A stretch of DNA of 52,563 nucleotides from Parafrankia sp. EUN1f (GTDB lineage: Bacteria > Actinomycetota > Actinomycetes > Frankiales > Frankiaceae). Every line of letters starts with the position of its first letter. The first letter of the stretch is position 1. The position numbers and the translations under genes were made by a program. The notes beneath the pieces were generated by a model. It made no database searches and was not told the DNA's origin. It saw only the letters and a list, made by a program, of their open reading frames with translations. Positions 29,380 to 40,813 of the stretch are shown in pieces. The stretch is from positions 1 through 52,563 of the forward strand of contig NZ_ADGX01000056.1 of the NCBI RefSeq assembly GCF_000177675.1, read 5' to 3'.

Positions 29380-30017
29380 AGGTCTGACCCCCCCTTTCGA
29401 CCTGAGCGGCTGGCGCCGCGACTACCCGGTCACCGTAGCCGCCCGCCGTCGACTGGAGATCTTGGAATTTCACCCGGTCGGCCGGCGCCGCGCCCCCGCT
29501 GCCGCCCGCTTTGCCCGGCATCTGGTCTGCCTGGCATCTGGCCACGGGTGGACCACCGCGGTGTGATCCGCGCCTGGGCGGCCGTGGCCCGCACGTGGAC
29601 GGACGACGGCCGTCGGTGGCGCCGGCAGGGAACACGAGGACGGCACGACCAGGTCTGACCCGTGGACGTCCGACCGCCGGCACCGACGACGACACGAGAC
29701 CACCATCGATCACGGGTGCCTCGCGCTCCGCCGGCAGCATCGACCTACCCGCCAACCGGTCGCTAACACGAGCCGACGTCGAACACGAGCCGACGCCGGG
29801 ATTCGCCTGACTTGCCGGGAGAGGTTCGCCTGGGAGAGCACGAGCTGCTCAGGGCATGCGCGCATGCCCGCCTGGCCTGGCCAGCGCGGACGAAGGGTCG
29901 CCTGGCATCTGTGCCGGCCAGGACAGGGCCCGGCCGGCATGCGGCATCGGTCGGCACGGGCTGTCTGGCCACGAGGCCCGCCAGCACGGCCGCCCGCTCA
30001 GCGGACGACTGAGCCCG
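29380..30017. other. Spacer between WhiB and DUF5319-like gene
   Basis: About 640 bp with no supported gene on either strand. AACACGAGCCGACG occurs twice in tandem with a 3-bp gap (29765-29778, 29782-29795). In other actinobacteria a sigma-factor gene can lie in this neighbourhood; none is visible here, nor a clear remnant. Confidence 0.4.
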
Positions 30018-30425
30018 TCACCGCGTGTCCGCCTCGGACGCGGTGGAGGCCTCGTAGGCGCCATCCGCGAATCCGCGTGCGTAATCCCAGCTCACGTAGC
30101 AGGCGGGATCCGGAGCGTAGGCGGGCTCATGCACCCGGGTGCGACCCTCGTCGAGGAGGTGCCGCAGGTTCCCGGCAAGCAGGTCCCAGTCGAAGTAGTG
30201 CGGCTCGGCGCACCCCTCGCAGTCGACGACAAGTCCCCGGAAGCCACGCGGTTCGAGCAGCGTCCGGAAGACGTCGAGGTCGCCCAGCTCGGCGAGGATC
30301 TCTTCCCGCTCACGGAGGGACAGCGGTTCAAGCAGGTCCAGATCCTCGGCGGAATCGAGCTGCGCGAGCTCGGCCGCCGGGTCCTCGGGGTCGCCCGCGA
30401 AGGGGTCGAGGGGCTCGTTGCTCAC
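30018..30425 (-). CDS. DUF5319-like acidic protein
   Basis: 135 residues from the GTG at 30425. It is acidic, with an N-terminal MSNEPLDPFAGDPEDPAAEL, a helical LREREEILAELGDLDVFRTLL, then the core GLVVDCEGCAEPHYFDWDLLAGNLRHLL with a CxxC pair next to a His, and a C-terminal DYARGFADGAYEA. This resembles the actinobacterial family of unknown function found beside guaB and whiB genes. The CxxC suggests metal binding. On the minus strand TAGCGT (30438-30433) lies 7 nt before the start, indicating a leaderless transcript. Confidence 0.8.
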   Translation of the reverse strand: MSNEPLDPFAGDPEDPAAELAQLDSAEDLDLLEPLSLREREEILAELGDLDVFRTLLEPRGFRGLVVDCEGCAEPHYFDWDLLAGNLRHLLDEGRTRVHEPAYAPDPACYVSWDYARGFADGAYEASTASEADTR

Positions 30426-30432
30426 GAGGAAC

Positions 30433-30438
30433 ACGCTA
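30433..30438 (-). promoter_or_regulatory. Leaderless -10 box for DUF5319-like gene
   Basis: TAGCGT on the minus strand, 7 nt before the GTG at 30425; no ribosome binding site is present. Confidence 0.5.
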
Positions 30439-32651
<2,213 letters not shown>

Positions 32652-32716
32652 GCCCTTCCACCGTCGATTCGGACCTGCGGCATCCCTGACCGTGGACCGT
32701 GAGATGGAAGAGGCTC
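32652..32716 (+). repeat. Structured intergenic element, copy B
   Basis: It begins right after the guaB stop. GCC plus CTTCCA (32652-32660) pairs with TGGAAG-A-GGC (32705-32714), the A being bulged. It is related to the element at 840-904 (about 80% identity), with a compensatory C-G pair where copy A has T-A. Downstream, CCTGCC/GGCAGG forms another stem before guaB3. Confidence 0.55.
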
Positions 32717-32820
32717 GTGATCCAGGCGCCTGTCCAGCATCGTTCCTGCCGCGGCCGGCTGTCCGTCTGGTAGGCAGGGTGGTTGGCGTAACTACTTAGT
32801 TGACCAGGAGGCCGGACGCG

Positions 32821-33951
32821 GTGGCTGACGTCGAGATCGGTATCGGGAAGAACGCGCGGGTGGCCTACGGCCTGGACGCCGTGGGCATCGTTCCGTCGCG
32901 ACGAACCCGCGACCCAGCCGACGTCTCGCTCGGCTGGGAGATCGATGCCTACCGCTTCGGGCTTCCGATCGTCGCGGCGGCCGCCGACGCGGTCACCTCG
33001 CCCGCGTCGGCGATCGCTCTCGGGCGTCTAGGTGGGCTCGGGGTGCTGCACCTGGAAGGCCTTTGGACCCGGCACGAGGATCCCGAGCCGCTCCTGGCCG
33101 AGGTGGCGGCGCTCGGCGCCGAGTCCGGTGCGGTCGCCGCCACCCGGCGTCTGCGTGAGCTGTACGCCGCACCTGTGCAGCCCGAGCTCATCGGCGCGCG
33201 TCTGCAGGAGATGCGGGAGGCCGGGGTCGTCACGGCGGCCGCGCTGCGGCCGCAGAAGCTGCGGTCCCTGTGCCCCTATGTGGTGGCTGCCGGCGTCGAC
33301 CTCCTGGTCGTCCATGGCACGGCGGTGTCGGCGGAGCATCAGTCGCGTCGTACCGAGCCGCTCAACCTGAAGCAGTTCATAGGACAGCTCGACATTCCGG
33401 TGCTGGTCGGCGGCTGTGCGTCCTTCTCCACGGCGCTGCATCTGATGCGTACGGGGGCGGCCGGTGTGATCGTCGGAGTCGGCGGCGGGCTGGGTGACGA
33501 CACCGCCTCAACCCTCGGAATCGGTGTACCGCTGGCGACGGCGATCGCCGACGCGGCGGGTGCGCGAATGCGCTACCTCGACGAGTCCGGTGGTCGTTAT
33601 GTCCACGTCATCGCCCACGGCGATCTCCGTACCGGCGGGGATGTGGCGAAGGCGGTGGCGTGCGGAGCAGACGCCGTCATGGTGGATTCGCTGCTCGCGC
33701 AGGCGGTGGACGCTCCCGGCCAGGGCGCGGCCTGGTCGATGGAGATCCTTCATTCGGACCTGCCTCGTGGGCGTTGGGCACCGGTGGCGACGTCACACTC
33801 CGTGGCGGAAATTCTCACCGGCGGTGGTGGCACGGCCGAGGATGGTGTGGCGAACATCGCCGGAGCGCTGCGCGTGGCGATGGCCACAACGGGCTACGCG
33901 ACGCTGAAGGAATTCCAGAAGGCAGAGGTCATGATCGCGGCCGGAGGCTGA
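32821..33951 (+). CDS. guaB3: GuaB3-family IMP dehydrogenase-related protein
   Basis: 376 residues from GTG with CAGGAGG upstream. MADVEIGIGKNARVAYGLDAVGIVPSRRT-type N-terminus and HVIAHGDLRTGGDVAKAVACGADAVMVDSLLA show the IMPDH/GMP reductase barrel, without CBS domains. At the place of the catalytic GPGSxCxTR loop the sequence is VGVGGGLGDDTASTLGI, with no cysteine. GuaB3 proteins accompany guaB across actinobacteria; the biochemical role is not settled, and loss of the cysteine argues against simple IMPDH activity. Confidence 0.9.
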   Translation: MADVEIGIGKNARVAYGLDAVGIVPSRRTRDPADVSLGWEIDAYRFGLPIVAAAADAVTSPASAIALGRLGGLGVLHLEGLWTRHEDPEPLLAEVAALGAESGAVAATRRLRELYAAPVQPELIGARLQEMREAGVVTAAALRPQKLRSLCPYVVAAGVDLLVVHGTAVSAEHQSRRTEPLNLKQFIGQLDIPVLVGGCASFSTALHLMRTGAAGVIVGVGGGLGDDTASTLGIGVPLATAIADAAGARMRYLDESGGRYVHVIAHGDLRTGGDVAKAVACGADAVMVDSLLAQAVDAPGQGAAWSMEILHSDLPRGRWAPVATSHSVAEILTGGGGTAEDGVANIAGALRVAMATTGYATLKEFQKAEVMIAAGG

Positions 33952-34070
33952 GCGGGCCAACAGGGGTGGGGCCGATGGCGCGTGGCGCCCACGCTGTCGA
34001 CCCGGGCGCCTTGCGCGCGGTTCGTCGTGGCACCCTGGGATCCGTCCGTCTCCGGATCGAAGGATGACCG

Positions 34071-35597
34071 ATGCGCCTCGACGAGAACGGCCGCTGGGTC
34101 AGCGACGACGGCGCCTACGTTTGGGACGAACCCGCCCAGACCTGGCGGCTGGTGAACGCTGCGCCGCGTCCTGACGTGCCCGCGGCGGGTCCCTCAGCGC
34201 CCGAGGGAACCGCCGCTGGTTGGCGTGCCGAGGCCGCGCGCCCCGTTGCCGGCCACGCGGTGGGCGCCGCGGGCTCTGTGGTCGCGGCAGGTGAGAGCAC
34301 TGCGGCCTTCCGTTCCCGCGTGGCGGATGCGACGTCCGCGAGTCCGGTCACCCGCATGTCCATCGATGCCTGGACCCCGCCCGAGGCGGGCCCGACCGTT
34401 CCCGCGCCCGACCGCGCGACACCGACCGGTCCGATCTTCACCGGTGAGGCGTATACCGGGCCGACCCGGACTGCCTCGGCCTTCTCCGGCTACGGGAGCT
34501 CGACCGATGCGCCGCGTGTCGGTGGGAGTCCCGCGGAGGTCGTGGGTACGAATCTGGTGAAGCCCGGACCAGCCAGTGCCGATCCGATTCAGGTCGATCC
34601 GGTCCGTGTCGATCCGATACGCACCGACCCGATCGTCCGTGTCGACCCGGTCGTCAGCGTCGATCCGACTCACACCGATCCGGTCCGGTTCGACCAGGCG
34701 CGCGGCGACCAGGCGCGGGGCGACCAGGCGCGGGGCGCGCAGGGTGACAGCGGGCCGCGTCGCTCGGACGGTGCGGGCGCGGATCCGGTCCGGGTCGGTG
34801 GCGACAGCACAGATCCGCTTCCCCTGCCCACAGGATCCCAGGGCGCCGGCGGCGGGTCCGCCTGGGCGGTGCCGGAGATCGCGCGTGATCCCGCCGAGAA
34901 CACCGATGGCATTCCCCGGCGCACCGCGCCCGTCCGGCCGACGTCGACGACAGGCCCGGACGTGCGCCCGGACCCCGCCTCGGATCCGGGCGACGAATGG
35001 ATTCCCGACGCCGACGGCTGGTACGGCACCTCGGACACGCCCGGCGGCCGTGATCCCGGCGATGGCCGGGAGGGTCGTGACCGTGCGGCGGCGCGGCGGC
35101 GTGGGACCAGGCCTCGTCCGGTGGGCGTGCTGGACCCGCATGGAGACTGGGAGGCGGGCGGCGAGGACGGCGAGCCCGGCTTCGACGGCGCTGTCGTGGG
35201 CGGGGTCGATCCGGCGCCGGGTCTCGCGGGCCTGACCGGGTGGATCGCGGCGATGCTGCGTCGGCCGACGGCGATCGCGATCGCGACCGCCGTCGTGCTC
35301 GTCGTCGCGCTCGGGGCGGCCGGATTCATCGTCCTGGGGGGCGGTGACGACAAGAGCGCAACCGCCACCAGCTCCGCCGTACCGGAGGGTCGCTACGACA
35401 CCACGGTCCGTCAGACCTACATTGACGCCTGCCTCGGTGTCAGCAACGGCAACGAGCGTTACTGCACCTGCACGCTGCAGAAACTGGAGGACAAGTACAG
35501 CCAGGAGCAGTATCTGGCCTTCAGCCGAGATGTCGAGTCCGAGGACTCCCAACGCATCGTGCGCGAGGTCTACACGGCCTGCCGTACGCTGCGGTGA
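34071..35597 (+). CDS. Single-pass membrane protein with Trp-motif N-terminus and Cys-rich outer domain
   Basis: 508 residues. The N-terminus ENGRWVSDDGAYVWDEPAQ resembles short Trp beta-hairpin motifs seen at the start of actinobacterial membrane proteins. Residues 30-390 are disordered, with a run of V/I-D-P repeats (VDPVRVDPIRTDP) and three DQARG repeats. The TM helix is at about 400-423 (AIAIATAVVLVVALGAAGFIVL). The outer domain of about 75 residues has four cysteines (DACLG, YCTC, TACR) and helices LQKLEDKYSQEQYLAF, likely disulfide-bonded. The function is unknown. ATCGAAGGATGACCG precedes the ATG. Confidence 0.82.
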   Translation: MRLDENGRWVSDDGAYVWDEPAQTWRLVNAAPRPDVPAAGPSAPEGTAAGWRAEAARPVAGHAVGAAGSVVAAGESTAAFRSRVADATSASPVTRMSIDAWTPPEAGPTVPAPDRATPTGPIFTGEAYTGPTRTASAFSGYGSSTDAPRVGGSPAEVVGTNLVKPGPASADPIQVDPVRVDPIRTDPIVRVDPVVSVDPTHTDPVRFDQARGDQARGDQARGAQGDSGPRRSDGAGADPVRVGGDSTDPLPLPTGSQGAGGGSAWAVPEIARDPAENTDGIPRRTAPVRPTSTTGPDVRPDPASDPGDEWIPDADGWYGTSDTPGGRDPGDGREGRDRAAARRRGTRPRPVGVLDPHGDWEAGGEDGEPGFDGAVVGGVDPAPGLAGLTGWIAAMLRRPTAIAIATAVVLVVALGAAGFIVLGGGDDKSATATSSAVPEGRYDTTVRQTYIDACLGVSNGNERYCTCTLQKLEDKYSQEQYLAFSRDVESEDSQRIVREVYTACRTLR

Positions 35598-35826
35598 GAG
35601 TGTCCGTGTACAGTGTGATGATCCCGTTTACGGCCGGTTCACGTCTTATCGGTTCGGCGGCTCCCTGGGGGCCGTGGGAAAGGTCGTGGCCACATTCGCG
35701 GTCGCAGTCATGGCCTCACCGACGAGGGCGGTCGATGAGCGGAATCAATGAGGCGACAACGATGGGCGCGGGCTTGGCGCTGGCACGTGAGCCCAACCCT
35801 CGTGGCGGCAGGCGGGTGATTGATCC

Positions 35827-38800
35827 GTGACAGCAGGCAGCACGGACCGACCAACCGGCGGTCGTCGCGACGATGACTTCTTCGCCGTCGAACGTGTCGG
35901 GGAGCCGGAGGAGTCGACCACCTACCGGCCGCCCGCGACCGCGGACGTCGGCTGGGATGTCACACCCTGGCGGGACGTCGACCGCGATGTGAGCGGTAGT
36001 TCCCCGCTGACAGGTGGTCCGGTCGTCGATGGTCCGATCGTCGGCGGGCCCATGGTCTCCGGTGGCGCATCGCCCGGTGGTGGTTCCGCGGTCGACGGCG
36101 GTCCTGTGGTCGGTGGCGCCGCACCTCGCAGTAGTGATCCGTTCGATGTCAGCTCCACCTGGAGCGGTGGCGTGCCGGCGGTCGACGTCGGAGCCGTCCG
36201 ACCGGATCTCGACCCACAGCGGCCGGCCACCGGCGGATTTCCGGTGCCGCCGAGCTACGGGCCGGCGACACAGACGTATGTCGAGCCGACACCACCACCG
36301 CGGTACCCGACGGAGAGCGGGGCCTTCCCGCCGGTTCGTCCGATCAGCCCCGACACCGGATCGGTGCGTATCGGCGGCCCGGACCCGAGCACATCCTCGC
36401 GGGGCTGGCTTCCTGCCGGTGACAGCACCGGTTCGTCGGGTGGACTCAACCCCGCCACTGGAAGCTTCGCTCTTCCGTCGGCCTATCCGGCACGTCCCGC
36501 GGAGCACCCCGCGCCTTTGGACGGGCCGGGCCGCGGCGGCGAACAGGCCGGATACAACGGCTACCAGCCGCCTCGTCCGAACACGTCCGACCTGGCGCCG
36601 CCACAGGCGCCGAGCGGGCCGAGGAGCGGTGCGCCGCTGCGGCTCGATCAGACGGGTGGTTTTCCCAGGCCGGTGACCGGCTACCCGGCGCGGCCCGACA
36701 GCGGTGCCGGGGCCGGCACGGCTGGTACGGCTGGTACGGCGGGGCAGAACACCGTGGACCCGTGGAACGGGCACGGGTCGGGTTCGGGGCAGCAGATGGG
36801 TGCGTCGCTGCCGCCCCGCCAGACTTCACCGACCGGTGGTCATTCTCGGCAGGGCCCGCCGACCGGCGGTCACCTTCGGCAGGTCCCGCCGACCGGCGGC
36901 CAGCTGGGCCGCGATCCGCTGACCGGTGACCGTCCGCGGCAGGGCCCGCCGATCGGCGGGCATTCCCAGTCGTCGCAACGACCTCACGACGGCTACCAGG
37001 GCCGTGCTGACCCGGGCTGGAGTCAGCACACGCCGGCGCCGGCTGCCGGCCAGTACGGTTCGGCCGGCCTGGAGACGAGCTACCGTCTGGGCGGTCCGGG
37101 CGGCTACGGCACCGACCCCGGAGCCGTTCACGGGCCGAGCGGATTCTCCCCGACCCGCGGTGCACCGACCGGTGGCCCGTCGACCGGTGGCCCGTCGACC
37201 GGTGGCCCGTCGACCGGTGGCGGGGCGGCCGCTCCCCCTGTCGGGAGCACTCCTGCGCGCCCTCTGGCGGCGCAGGCCCCCGTGGCGACGTCCGGTCACC
37301 ATCCCGCTGTCGGGCGGTCCGCACCAGGCACACCGCCGCCTCGTTCCAGTCCGGCGGGCCTTGACCCCGGACCTACGGGGCTGCCCGGTCAGACGGCGTT
37401 GCCCGGTCAGACGGCACCGTCCGGGCCGTGGCGTACGCCGGCGGCACGCCCGGCGGTCGAGGACACCATCACCACGGGACGTCCGCCATACACAGGGGGT
37501 GTTCCGGCGCTGCCGCCGGGGCGTTCCGGCGGGGCGGGCCCGGAGTCGGGCGTGGTCTCCTCGCCCCCGGCGCCGCGGCCGGATGCCGGAGCCGGAACCG
37601 GTCCCCGGGCGGCAACGAGCCCGAAGGCCGGCCCGGTGACCAGGCCGGGCAGGGAACGGCGTCCCGAGAGCGCGGTCGAGATGACGTCGCTGGTGACGCG
37701 TCGTGGGCGAGGTGGAGGTACGCCCGACGCGAGCGATGATTCCGGGTGGCAGCCGTCCCGGTCGGTACGCCGGACGGGCGCACGGGGAGTGCCGGCTGAC
37801 CGTCGGCGCACCCCGAATCCGGTGACGGACACCAACAGCCTGCAGGCGGTCTCCGCGCCTTCGCAGCGGCGAGGCCCCGGGCGTTCCGAGGAGAGCCCCG
37901 CCGACGCGGCCCCCACCGGTCGGTTCCGCGCGGCACGCGCGAACAAGGCCGCCAGCGGTGCGCCGGAGGTTGAGGATCCGCCGTCACCCAATCGCCGGTC
38001 GGCGGCGCGCGGTGCCGGCAGAGCCAGCCGCGACGGCGACGGCGCGGGCCTGGCAGGCAGGTCACGGGGGGATTCCGCCGACAGCGTCGACAGCCGGGGT
38101 GGCCACGGCGAGACCGGCCGTGGCAGCCGTGGCGGTCGTGGCCGTGATGCCGGCACGGCCGGTGGTGGCGGTCGTGCCGGCGCCGCCAGTGGCAGCGGAA
38201 GCGTTAGCGGTAGCGGCACAGCCCGTGGCGGCGCCGCCGCCGATCGGCGCGGGACGCGTGCGGTCGGGGTGCTGGAACCTGCGGATTTCGACGACGAGCC
38301 GGACGAGCCGAGCCTGCCGCAGGACCGGCTGGCCTGGCTGCGGCACGGGTGGATCGGCCCGCTTGGTATCGCGCTGGTGGTTTCGCTGCTTGTCGTCGGC
38401 CTCTACACCGTGCTCGTCGGCGGTGGCGGGGAAAAATCGCCGCAGGACGCGGCGACGGCGAATCCCAGCCCGGCGACGCAGGTCGCGACCTCACAAGAGG
38501 CGATCGCGGGAAAGGCCATGGTCAACGGCACCTGGCGGTGCCGGCTGCAAAATGAGAGCGCCACTAATGGCGACATGCTTGGTGACGTGCTCCCGGATGT
38601 GCTCGTCGTCCCTGCGGCAGGGCTGACATACACGTGGAACGATACGCCGGGAACGTACACGATATCGCCGTCTGAGGGCGACCGGTCGGGTTCGACGATC
38701 TCTCGGGTCGAGTTCACCAGCGGTCCGCTCGCCGGGGTGCCGGCCGATCATCTCCTCTCCGAAATGAACAGTGGCGCGGCCCAGGGAACGCTCTACCTGC

Positions 38801-38853
38801 AGCCCGTGGCGAACGATCCGAGCAAGCCGCGTCGGTACTGCTACGTGAACTGA
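35827..38853 (+). CDS. Large Pro/Gly-rich single-pass membrane protein
   Basis: 1008 residues from a GTG with GGCGGGTGAT upstream. Residues 1-840 are low complexity, with several short repeats: GGP(S/I)-rich near 60, PPTGGH/L/Q units near 340-380, GGPST x3 near 455, PGQTA x2 near 520, and Arg/Gly/Ser-rich 610-815. One TM helix follows at about 843-866 (GIALVVSLLVVGLYTVLV), then an outer domain of about 115 residues with two cysteines (NGTWRCRLQ, RRYCYVN). The function is unknown. The plan repeats that of the upstream gene (34071), which ends 229 bp earlier, so the two may act together at the envelope. Confidence 0.8.
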   Translation: MTAGSTDRPTGGRRDDDFFAVERVGEPEESTTYRPPATADVGWDVTPWRDVDRDVSGSSPLTGGPVVDGPIVGGPMVSGGASPGGGSAVDGGPVVGGAAPRSSDPFDVSSTWSGGVPAVDVGAVRPDLDPQRPATGGFPVPPSYGPATQTYVEPTPPPRYPTESGAFPPVRPISPDTGSVRIGGPDPSTSSRGWLPAGDSTGSSGGLNPATGSFALPSAYPARPAEHPAPLDGPGRGGEQAGYNGYQPPRPNTSDLAPPQAPSGPRSGAPLRLDQTGGFPRPVTGYPARPDSGAGAGTAGTAGTAGQNTVDPWNGHGSGSGQQMGASLPPRQTSPTGGHSRQGPPTGGHLRQVPPTGGQLGRDPLTGDRPRQGPPIGGHSQSSQRPHDGYQGRADPGWSQHTPAPAAGQYGSAGLETSYRLGGPGGYGTDPGAVHGPSGFSPTRGAPTGGPSTGGPSTGGPSTGGGAAAPPVGSTPARPLAAQAPVATSGHHPAVGRSAPGTPPPRSSPAGLDPGPTGLPGQTALPGQTAPSGPWRTPAARPAVEDTITTGRPPYTGGVPALPPGRSGGAGPESGVVSSPPAPRPDAGAGTGPRAATSPKAGPVTRPGRERRPESAVEMTSLVTRRGRGGGTPDASDDSGWQPSRSVRRTGARGVPADRRRTPNPVTDTNSLQAVSAPSQRRGPGRSEESPADAAPTGRFRAARANKAASGAPEVEDPPSPNRRSAARGAGRASRDGDGAGLAGRSRGDSADSVDSRGGHGETGRGSRGGRGRDAGTAGGGGRAGAASGSGSVSGSGTARGGAAADRRGTRAVGVLEPADFDDEPDEPSLPQDRLAWLRHGWIGPLGIALVVSLLVVGLYTVLVGGGGEKSPQDAATANPSPATQVATSQEAIAGKAMVNGTWRCRLQNESATNGDMLGDVLPDVLVVPAAGLTYTWNDTPGTYTISPSEGDRSGSTISRVEFTSGPLAGVPADHLLSEMNSGAAQGTLYLQPVANDPSKPRRYCYVN

Positions 38854-39133
38854 GTGGTTCCAGGCCGGCCCGGCGGCTGCCCGACGGAGCGCACGCTGAT
38901 GAGTGCGTGCACCCGCTGTGCAGAATGCGAGTGCGAGGGCTGAGTATCGATGCTTCGCGGATCGCGGCACAGATCATTGTTGGCGGCACGGATCGAACCT
39001 GCTGCACTCCGTGAGGGCTTTCGGTAGAAGTCCGACATAAGGGGCCGCCTGGCCCACTGGCGTTCGCGGCGGAGTTGGAGTGGGATGGACCCGGTGAATT
39101 CCATTTTTTGGTCATGCGGCAGGATCGTGTGTC

Positions 39134-40606
39134 ATGTTCTGGTCTGACCGCGTTGCGGGTGCCAGGCGGCGGGACGCCGCCCAGGAGGTCTCGAGCAACG
39201 GAGGTGCCGACCTCCCCGATTCGATCGGATCGGCGCCGGACACGGCACCGCCGGTCCAGGCTGGCCCGCGGGTCGAGACGCGTCCGGAGGGCTGGCGGCT
39301 GGTTGATCGTCGCGGCATTCTCAAGGCGGCCGGGATGGCCGCGGCCGCGGCGCCCGCGGCGACCCTGCTGGCGGCCTGTGGCGGTGGTTCCGGCGGCGGC
39401 GAGGCCCGCAAGGTGCGCATCGGCATGGTCAGCCCGCGCACCGGGGCGTTGCGAAGCTACGCCGATGTGGACTCCCACGTCGTCCAAAGCATGAACACCA
39501 TCTTCGCCGACGGCACCCGGGTCGGGCGTAACACGCTACCGGTGGAGATCTTCGTCCGGGACGGGCAGTCCGACCGGAACCGTGCGGCCGCGGCCGCGGC
39601 CGATCTGATCTTCGTCGACAACGTGGACATCGTCCTGGTCGGCGGCGGCGCGGACAACGTGAACCCGGTGTCCGACGTCTGTGAGGCGCAGGGCGTTCCC
39701 TGCCTTTCGACCTCGGTGCCCTGGGAGGCGTGGTTCTACAGCCGTGGCGGCAAGGCCGAGACACCGTTCTCCTGGACGTACCACGTCTACTGGGGGATGG
39801 CGGAGCTCCGGGGGGCCTACCGGGCGATGTGGCGGGCGCTCGACGTCCCGCACACCGTCGCCCTGCTGCTCCCCAACAACCAGGAGGGCGAGGCCTTCAA
39901 CAACTCCGCCTACGGGTTGTCGAAGCTCACGGACGATGGTTTTCAGATTGCCGGTACGCACCGCTACAACGTCGGCGACCAGTCGTTCGGTGAGTTCGTC
40001 AACGGTATCGTCTCCAACAAGGTGTCGATAGTCGCCGGCAACCCGAGCATCACCGACTTCTCGGCCTTCTGGAAACTGCTCAACGAGAGGGACTACAAAC
40101 CGCACATCGTCACCCTGTCAAGCACCCTCCTCTTCCCGACGGATGTGGAGGCGCTCGGTCTCGCGGCCGACGGGTTCACGACGGAGGTCGGTTGGTCGCC
40201 CAAGTTCCAGTACCGCAGCTATCTGACGAAGCGGACGGCCGAGGAACTGGCCAACGAGTTCGACATGGGTACCTGGTCCCAGCCGCTCGGCTTCATCCAT
40301 GCACTGTTCGAGATCGTCGCGCAGGCGCTCGAGAGCGTCGACTCCATCGATGACCGCAGTGCGGTTGCCGCGGCGATCGCCGGAGTGCAGGCGAGCACGA
40401 TCATTGGCAACGTCAGCTTCAACAACGCCCCGAACACCGGAATCCCCAAGAACGTCGCGACCGTTCCGCTGGCCGGCGGGAAGTGGACGAAGCAGCAGTC
40501 CTCCAGCGTCCCCTATGCCCTGCATGTCGTCGAGGCCAACGGGCTGACTCTCGCCCCGGATTCCGACAGCACCCGGATGGTCGACCTGCAGAGCATGAAC
40601 ACCTGA
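39134..40606 (+). CDS. Tat-type lipoprotein, ABC transporter substrate-binding protein (urea/amide/branched-chain amino acid type)
   Basis: 490 residues. The signal region lies unusually far in: DRRGILKAAG with twin Arg at 59-60, a hydrophobic Ala stretch and lipobox LLAAC with Cys82. The mature part is a type I periplasmic-binding fold: KVRIGMVSPRTGALRSYA, IFVRDGQSDRNRAAAAAADLI, VLVGGGADNVNPVSDVCEAQGVPCLST, and a later SFSWTYHV-like segment. It resembles amide/urea-binding proteins of the Peripla_BP_6 group. No permease or ATPase genes are adjacent, so it is an orphan binding protein or a sensor. A start downstream of codon 1 is possible. Confidence 0.85.
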   Translation: MFWSDRVAGARRRDAAQEVSSNGGADLPDSIGSAPDTAPPVQAGPRVETRPEGWRLVDRRGILKAAGMAAAAAPAATLLAACGGGSGGGEARKVRIGMVSPRTGALRSYADVDSHVVQSMNTIFADGTRVGRNTLPVEIFVRDGQSDRNRAAAAAADLIFVDNVDIVLVGGGADNVNPVSDVCEAQGVPCLSTSVPWEAWFYSRGGKAETPFSWTYHVYWGMAELRGAYRAMWRALDVPHTVALLLPNNQEGEAFNNSAYGLSKLTDDGFQIAGTHRYNVGDQSFGEFVNGIVSNKVSIVAGNPSITDFSAFWKLLNERDYKPHIVTLSSTLLFPTDVEALGLAADGFTTEVGWSPKFQYRSYLTKRTAEELANEFDMGTWSQPLGFIHALFEIVAQALESVDSIDDRSAVAAAIAGVQASTIIGNVSFNNAPNTGIPKNVATVPLAGGKWTKQQSSSVPYALHVVEANGLTLAPDSDSTRMVDLQSMNT

Positions 40607-40630
40607 CCGGTGGCCTACAGCTGACTGGTG

Positions 40631-40672
40631 TGGCGGTGGGCCGCGGCTCGGTGGAGCCGCGGCCCACCGCCA
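40631..40672. terminator. Perfect 19-bp hairpin after the binding-protein gene
   Basis: GGCGGTGGGCCGCGGCTC (40632-40649) with its exact complement at 40654-40671, one further T-A pair outside and a 4-nt loop. Confidence 0.8.
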
Positions 40673-40722
40673 TCAGGATGGCTTTGCGCTCGTCCGCTTT
40701 CCGCCATTTCGAGAAGGTCCAC

Positions 40723-40774
40723 GACAACGGCGTGGGGGCGCTCCCGTGATCGGGAACGCCCCCACGCCGTTGTC
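40723..40774. terminator. Second long hairpin before the conservon end
   Basis: GACAACGGCGTGGGGGCG (40723-40740) pairs perfectly with 40757-40774, and TCCCG/CGGGA continues inside after one mismatch. It probably ends the cvn operon read from the opposite strand. Confidence 0.8.
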
Positions 40775-40813
40775 AGTGCCGGGCACCGGGCCCGCGAATC
40801 CGTCGTCCGCGGG

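Noticed and set aside
29138-29755. 205-codon minus-strand frame overlapping whiB
   Set aside because: It reads the WhiB gene in another frame and shows no motif of its own.
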